DNA from: Deltaproteobacteria bacterium
Lineage (GTDB): Bacteria; Desulfobacterota; BSN033; UBA1163
DNA length: 32,026 nt
Reading direction: 5' to 3'
Assembly (NCBI GenBank): GCA_018333535.1
Contig: JAGXTA010000030.1
Location: forward strand, 1-32,026
Part shown: positions 28,819-32,026 of the stretch, in pieces
Layout of the letters: the number at the start of each line of letters is the position of its first letter
Position numbering within the stretch: the first letter of the stretch is position 1
Translations under genes and position numbers: made by a program
Notes under the pieces: model-generated
What the model was told of the DNA's origin: nothing
Databases searched by the model: none
Seen by the model: the letters and a program-made list of their open reading frames with translations, nothing else

Positions 28819-29763
28819 TCAGGGCTCTCTCAAAAAAGACCTGACCTCCGAAAATATCTTCTCCCGGTCAGCAGATTCGTCGTGCCAGCAAACCTCTCCG
28901 TCCGCCTTAAACCATGTCCATTGACGCTTGGCATAATGGCGGGTCTCTCTCTTCATCTGCCGCACCGCTTCATCCCATCCGAAATCATTCGAAAGGAATT
29001 GTGCCATCTGTTTATAACCCAGACTCTGCATCGGCTTCAATCCCGGGCCATAGCCCATCTGGAGCAATCCTTCCACTTCCTTAAGAAATCCTCTCTTGAT
29101 CATCCGGTCCACTCTCTCTTCAATCCGGCGGTAAAGCTTGTCGCGATCCATTCCCAGGCCAATCTTAAAAGTGAGATAGGGCCGATCGCCAAAGCGATGC
29201 TGATCCCTGAAGAAGGAGATCGGAATACCGGTGGATTCAAAAACCTCCAACGCCCTGATCGTTCGGAAAAGGTCGTTGGAATGGATTCGGGACGCCGCTT
29301 CCGGGTCTACCCCTTTCAATCTCTGATGAAGGGATTCCCTCCCCTTCTGCTCTGCCTCCTGCTTCAATTTTTCACGAACCAGGGGATGGATCTTGGGACT
29401 GGTGAAAAGCCCCTGCGTAAGGGCTTTGATATAGAGACCGGTTCCTCCCACGACAAAGATCGGCGTCCCTTTTTGATGTAAGGAATCAATAATCCTTCTT
29501 CCAAGTGTCCGATAGAGGTCTGCATGAAAGGGCTGATCTGGAGTGACCAGGTCAATCAGATGGTGCTTGATCCTCTGCCGCTCCTCTGGCGTCGGTTTGG
29601 CAGTGCCGATATCCATATAACGATAGACCTGCATCGAATCGGCATTGAGGACTTCACCCCCAAACGCTTCCGCCAGTTCGATGGCCAGGCCTGACTTTCC
29701 TGCTCCGGTTGGCCCGAGCAGAATGACCAACTGGGGTTTCACCCTTTCTATGACTTCGGCCAT
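28819..29763 (-). CDS. miaA: tRNA dimethylallyltransferase
   Basis: This is a 314-residue MiaA of normal length. The phosphate loop LLGPTGAGKSGLAIELA (about 15-31) is followed by NADSMQVYRYMDIGTAKP, the tRNA/prenyl-binding signature, then VVGGTGLYIKALTQGLF and the C-terminal helical region with MKRETRHYAKRQWTWFK. It transfers dimethylallyl from DMAPP to A37 of tRNAs that read codons starting with U. It heads the miaA-hfq-scpB-rluB run. No strong ribosome site was seen before the ATG (29763). Confidence 0.97.
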   Translation of the reverse strand: MAEVIERVKPQLVILLGPTGAGKSGLAIELAEAFGGEVLNADSMQVYRYMDIGTAKPTPEERQRIKHHLIDLVTPDQPFHADLYRTLGRRIIDSLHQKGTPIFVVGGTGLYIKALTQGLFTSPKIHPLVREKLKQEAEQKGRESLHQRLKGVDPEAASRIHSNDLFRTIRALEVFESTGIPISFFRDQHRFGDRPYLTFKIGLGMDRDKLYRRIEERVDRMIKRGFLKEVEGLLQMGYGPGLKPMQSLGYKQMAQFLSNDFGWDEAVRQMKRETRHYAKRQWTWFKADGEVCWHDESADREKIFSEVRSFLREP

Positions 29764-29828
29764 ACGGAGTGCATTTTAATGAATTCACCGATAGACTGCA
29801 AGCGTAAAGTCACTCCTTTAAAATTCTC

Positions 29829-29857
29829 TTGAAATCTGAATCCAGTTTGATTAAATT
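29829..29857 (+). promoter_or_regulatory. Candidate sigma70 promoter of the GAF-Fis gene
   Basis: TTGAAA (29829-29834) and TAAATT (29852-29857) are exactly 17 nt apart. Transcription would begin near 29864, giving a leader of about 65 nt before the GAF-Fis gene, which has AGGAG 7 nt before its ATG. Confidence 0.45.
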
Positions 29858-29930
29858 GAGTTGGTAATTTTACTACAAAGGGACACTATTTCTAACGGGG
29901 TGAAGATTTCATAAACCTCAGGAGCCAAAA

Positions 29931-30743
29931 ATGTCCTCATCATTCTTTGCCAACCCACGAACCAACCCCGAATTGAGAAGCCTCTATGAAATATCCCTGC
30001 TTTCACCCCAGCCCCAGCTCCAAGAGTATTTTCTTGGAGTAATAACCACGCTCTCACATTTTTTTCCTGTCGATTATGCCGCCCTTATCCTTAGCGACGC
30101 CAAGAAGGACTCTCTTCATATGGAAGCCCTTTATGGAATCGAAATGGAAAACCACCCCCATCATGGTCAAAGTGGAAAAGGGATCATTGGCGAGGCCCTT
30201 CAATCCCGGTTACCGATGACCATTCAGAATATCAGCCAGGAACCTTTTTATGAAGGAGCCATCAAGAATCCGAAACAGATGGATAAAATCCGGCCGCCGT
30301 TGCTCTGCATCCCTCTCATGGTCGAGAGTGAACCCATCGGCGTCATGAACATCAACCCTCTTTATGGATCCAGGAGTGACTTCACCGAAGACTTTCATTT
30401 CCTTTCTATTCTTTCGGCAATTCTCTCCCCAACGATCAAAAATTATCACCTGAAGAAAGAGGAGCATCACGCGGGATCGAGAAAATCTAAATTGAAAACT
30501 TCGTTATTGGAAGAGATACTTGAAGAAAGACTGACAGAGGTCTTAAACAGGATCGATCCCTATGTGGAGTCGAAAAGCAGGACCGGCCTTCTTGACGATA
30601 TTATTTCGCTTGTGGAAAAAATCCTGATCAAATCGGCAATGGAAAAAGTAGGCCATGTTCAGACCTCCGCCGCTCAGCTTCTGGGAATCAATCGCAACAC
30701 CCTCCGCACGAAGCTGAAAGATTTAAAAATAAAATCCCGCTGA
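29931..30743 (+). CDS. GAF-domain regulator with C-terminal Fis-type helix-turn-helix
   Basis: This is a 270-residue protein. Residues about 25-175 form a GAF sensor domain (FPVDYAALILSDAKKDSLHM; GKGIIGEALQSRLPMTIQNI; LLCIPLMVESEPIGVMNINP). A charged linker follows. The C-terminal 45 residues are a Fis/NtrC-type helix-turn-helix (SAMEKVGHVQTSAAQLLGIN then RNTLRTKLKDLKIKSR). This is the layout of NifA-type activators minus the central sigma54-activating AAA+ domain, so it cannot open sigma54 promoters itself. It may bind DNA as a repressor, co-activator or Fis-like protein. Targets are unknown. It has a good ribosome site (AGGAG) and its own candidate promoter. Confidence 0.87.
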   Translation: MSSSFFANPRTNPELRSLYEISLLSPQPQLQEYFLGVITTLSHFFPVDYAALILSDAKKDSLHMEALYGIEMENHPHHGQSGKGIIGEALQSRLPMTIQNISQEPFYEGAIKNPKQMDKIRPPLLCIPLMVESEPIGVMNINPLYGSRSDFTEDFHFLSILSAILSPTIKNYHLKKEEHHAGSRKSKLKTSLLEEILEERLTEVLNRIDPYVESKSRTGLLDDIISLVEKILIKSAMEKVGHVQTSAAQLLGINRNTLRTKLKDLKIKSR

Positions 30744-30794
30744 ATATTTCTCCCCTTCCCTCTTTCCTCCCCCCATGGAGGCCGTGTCGTAAGA

Positions 30795-30889
30795 CCATCC
30801 ATGGTTCGACAGGCTCACCATGAATGGACTACAGCACATCAATAACAATTACTTAACCGTTCGCCCTGAGGCTCTCGAAGGGTGAACGG
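30795..30889. repeat. Two REP-like hairpins after the GAF-Fis gene
   Basis: CCATCCATGGT / ACCATGAATGG (30795-30827) and CCGTTCGCCCT / AGGGTGAACGG (30857-30889) are two imperfect hairpins, each with a GACAGGCTC or GAGGCTCTCGA loop. The second is related to the repeat at 8519-8550. They fill most of the gap between the GAF-Fis gene and the QueG-like gene and may act as its terminator region. Confidence 0.6.
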
Positions 30890-30962
30890 CAAAATGCAAT
30901 ACAGTCTTAAGGGGAAGGTAGAAATCAGATGCCTCTTGCAATAAATCCTACGGGAAGTCACA

Positions 30963-31649
30963 ATGCACTCTATGAGAAACCCGGCGGAAAATGTTGAAGA
31001 GATAAAAACCCTCTGCCGCCAGTGGGGTGGTTCCCTCTTTGGGGTTGCCGATCTTAGTCTTGTAAAAAAAGAAGACATCCTTCTTCCCTCCAGCGCCATC
31101 GACCACCTCCCTTTTGCCGTCTCTGTAGGGTATCATCTCTCCGATTCTATTCTCGAAGGAATTGAAGACGCTCCCACGCCTCATTACTTTCATCACTATC
31201 AGAGGGTCAACATCCTCCTCGATACGATCAGCCTCAACGTTTCTTCAGCCATTCAGGAAAAAGGATACCGGGCCATGCCCATTGCAGCCTCACAGATCGT
31301 GGACTGGAAAAGCCAGAAAGGCCATCTCTCACACAAACATATCGCCCTTGCGGCCGGGTTGGGGTGGATCGGCAGGAATAATCTCCTCGTCAATGAAAAG
31401 TTTGGTTCCAGGATTCGCCTCGTCACCGTTCTTACTGACCTTCCTCTGGAGATCGATTCTCCATCTGCAAAAGACTGTGGTTCCTGCCGGGCCTGTATAA
31501 AAGTCTGCCCAGCGGAAGCCATTAAAGAGAGACCGGAAGATTTCGATCATCTCCGATGCTATGAACAACTGAAGGTCTTTTCCAAAGCTCTCCATTTCAG
31601 CCATCATATCTGTGGCATCTGTGTCAAAGCGTGTAAAGGCCCTAAATAG
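30963..31649 (+). CDS. QueG-like 4Fe-4S protein, short paralogue
   Basis: This is a 228-residue protein related to epoxyqueuosine reductase QueG. It keeps SHKHIALAAGLGWIGRNNLL and GSRIRLVTVLTDLPLE from the cobalamin-binding domain, then a ferredoxin motif CGSCRACIKVCP (C172, 175, 178, 182) and further cysteines C199, C217, C220 and C224 for a second cluster. QueG is about 370 residues and has a C-terminal HEAT-like part that is missing here. Such short forms are common in anaerobes and are probably not queuosine enzymes; electron transfer or reductive chemistry is possible. The ATG follows GGGAAG. Confidence 0.75.
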   Translation: MHSMRNPAENVEEIKTLCRQWGGSLFGVADLSLVKKEDILLPSSAIDHLPFAVSVGYHLSDSILEGIEDAPTPHYFHHYQRVNILLDTISLNVSSAIQEKGYRAMPIAASQIVDWKSQKGHLSHKHIALAAGLGWIGRNNLLVNEKFGSRIRLVTVLTDLPLEIDSPSAKDCGSCRACIKVCPAEAIKERPEDFDHLRCYEQLKVFSKALHFSHHICGICVKACKGPK

Positions 31650-31804
31650 CATAGAGCATGGATCATAGCGAATAACCAAAACCAATGATCAGACCTTTTT
31701 AGTTATTGGTGATTGGTATTACCTTGAAAATAACTTCTTTAAATCCCTCCCAACCTCCCTTTGCCAAAGGGAGGAGTAATTATCCCCCTTTGTAAAACTG
31801 ATCC
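31650..31804. other. Gap with hairpin repeats
   Basis: There is no gene. AACCAAAACCAATGATCA and TTATTGGTGATTGGTATTACC (31661-31724) are partly complementary and could end transcription of the QueG-like gene. CCTCCCTTT (31754-31762) pairs with AAAGGGAGG (31766-31774), a copy of the repeat seen at 27793-27840. Confidence 0.45.
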
Positions 31805-32026
31805 TTACCCATAACCTGGGTTGCTGGACACAAGGGGGAAAGAAGAGGGATGGGAGATAGGTGTTGTGGTCAACAGTTTCCACATCGACGACAGATCGTC
31901 AAGTCGTTGTAGCCCCAACCAGAGGCTCTTGGTTCCGGGTTCACCATCCCGTTTGCGGCCAAGAAAGCCTCCAAGAGTGGCGACCATCCGCATCGCTTCT
32001 CGAAGTGTCGGTGGATGGTCTGGGGG
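31805..32026 (-). CDS. IS4/Tn5-like transposase, C-terminal part (runs off right edge)
   Basis: These 73 residues plus stop are read from the window edge: PPTLREAMRMVATLGGFLGR, then KRDGEPGTKSLWLGLQRLDD and LSSMWKLL. This block is the usual C-terminus of IS4-family (Tn5-like) transposases as I remember them, in which PTLREA.R..A.LGGFLGRK.DGEPG.K is highly conserved. The N-terminal catalytic part lies beyond the window. The last 20 residues (TTPISHPSSFPLVSSNPGYG) are less familiar. Confidence 0.75.
   Translation of the reverse strand, partial: PPDHPPTLREAMRMVATLGGFLGRKRDGEPGTKSLWLGLQRLDDLSSMWKLLTTTPISHPSSFPLVSSNPGYG

Overview
The window (32,026 bp) looks like a piece of an anaerobic bacterial chromosome, most likely a Desulfobacterota (former Deltaproteobacteria) member. 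The reasons are a soluble heterodisulfide-reductase (Hdr) operon with a tandem HdrA and Flx-type NAD(P)H module, a membrane HdrD/HdrE-like pair, an acyl-CoA synthetase, a large FAD-linked oxidase/Fe-S fusion, and many short palindromic repeats between genes. No rRNA, tRNA or CRISPR was seen. Both ends lie inside different transposase genes (IS1380-like on the left, IS4/Tn5-like on the right), so the piece may be bounded by mobile elements.

Layout. (1) 1-2.45 kb is an accessory island on the minus strand: the start of a transposase, a broken hsdM-like gene, a RelE/Phd pair, a DUF433/DUF5615 pair and an orphan DUF2283 gene. Three attC-like sites lie between these genes, which suggests an integron-type cassette array without a visible integrase. 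(2) 2.8-6.4 kb is core: rplM-rpsI and secD-secF. (3) 6.7-10.6 kb holds an acyl-CoA synthetase and a two-gene membrane Fe-S oxidoreductase/cytochrome b pair, which I read as a split ETF:menaquinone-type oxidoreductase. (4) 10.9-20.9 kb holds a GcvH-like lipoyl protein divergent from hdrC-hdrB-hdrA(fused)-mvhD/flxD-flxC-flxB-flxA. (5) 21.2-23.8 kb is a GlcD-GlpC-type FAD oxidase/Fe-S fusion. (6) 23.8-32 kb contains two unrecognised conserved-looking genes, a DUF454 membrane protein, a dolichol/phytol-kinase-like protein, a housekeeping block miaA-hfq-scpB-rluB, a GAF-Fis regulator, a QueG-like protein and the transposase tail.

How the genes may work together (inference). FlxA would take electrons from NAD(P)H and pass them through FlxB/FlxC and MvhD/FlxD to a bifurcating HdrA. 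In this HdrA a GltD/NfnB-like flavoprotein is inserted into one HdrA unit and a complete second HdrA follows. HdrB and HdrC would reduce or oxidise a disulfide, and the neighbouring lipoyl protein is an attractive candidate for its carrier. The HdrD/HdrE-like pair would link cytoplasmic electrons, for example from acyl-CoA oxidation, to menaquinone. The FAD-linked oxidase would feed in electrons from a 2-hydroxy acid.

The Hdr-Flx operon is bracketed by two copies of one small inverted-repeat element, each with matching 6-bp flanks. Its promoter region carries three copies of a 12-bp dyad immediately upstream of a good sigma70-type promoter.
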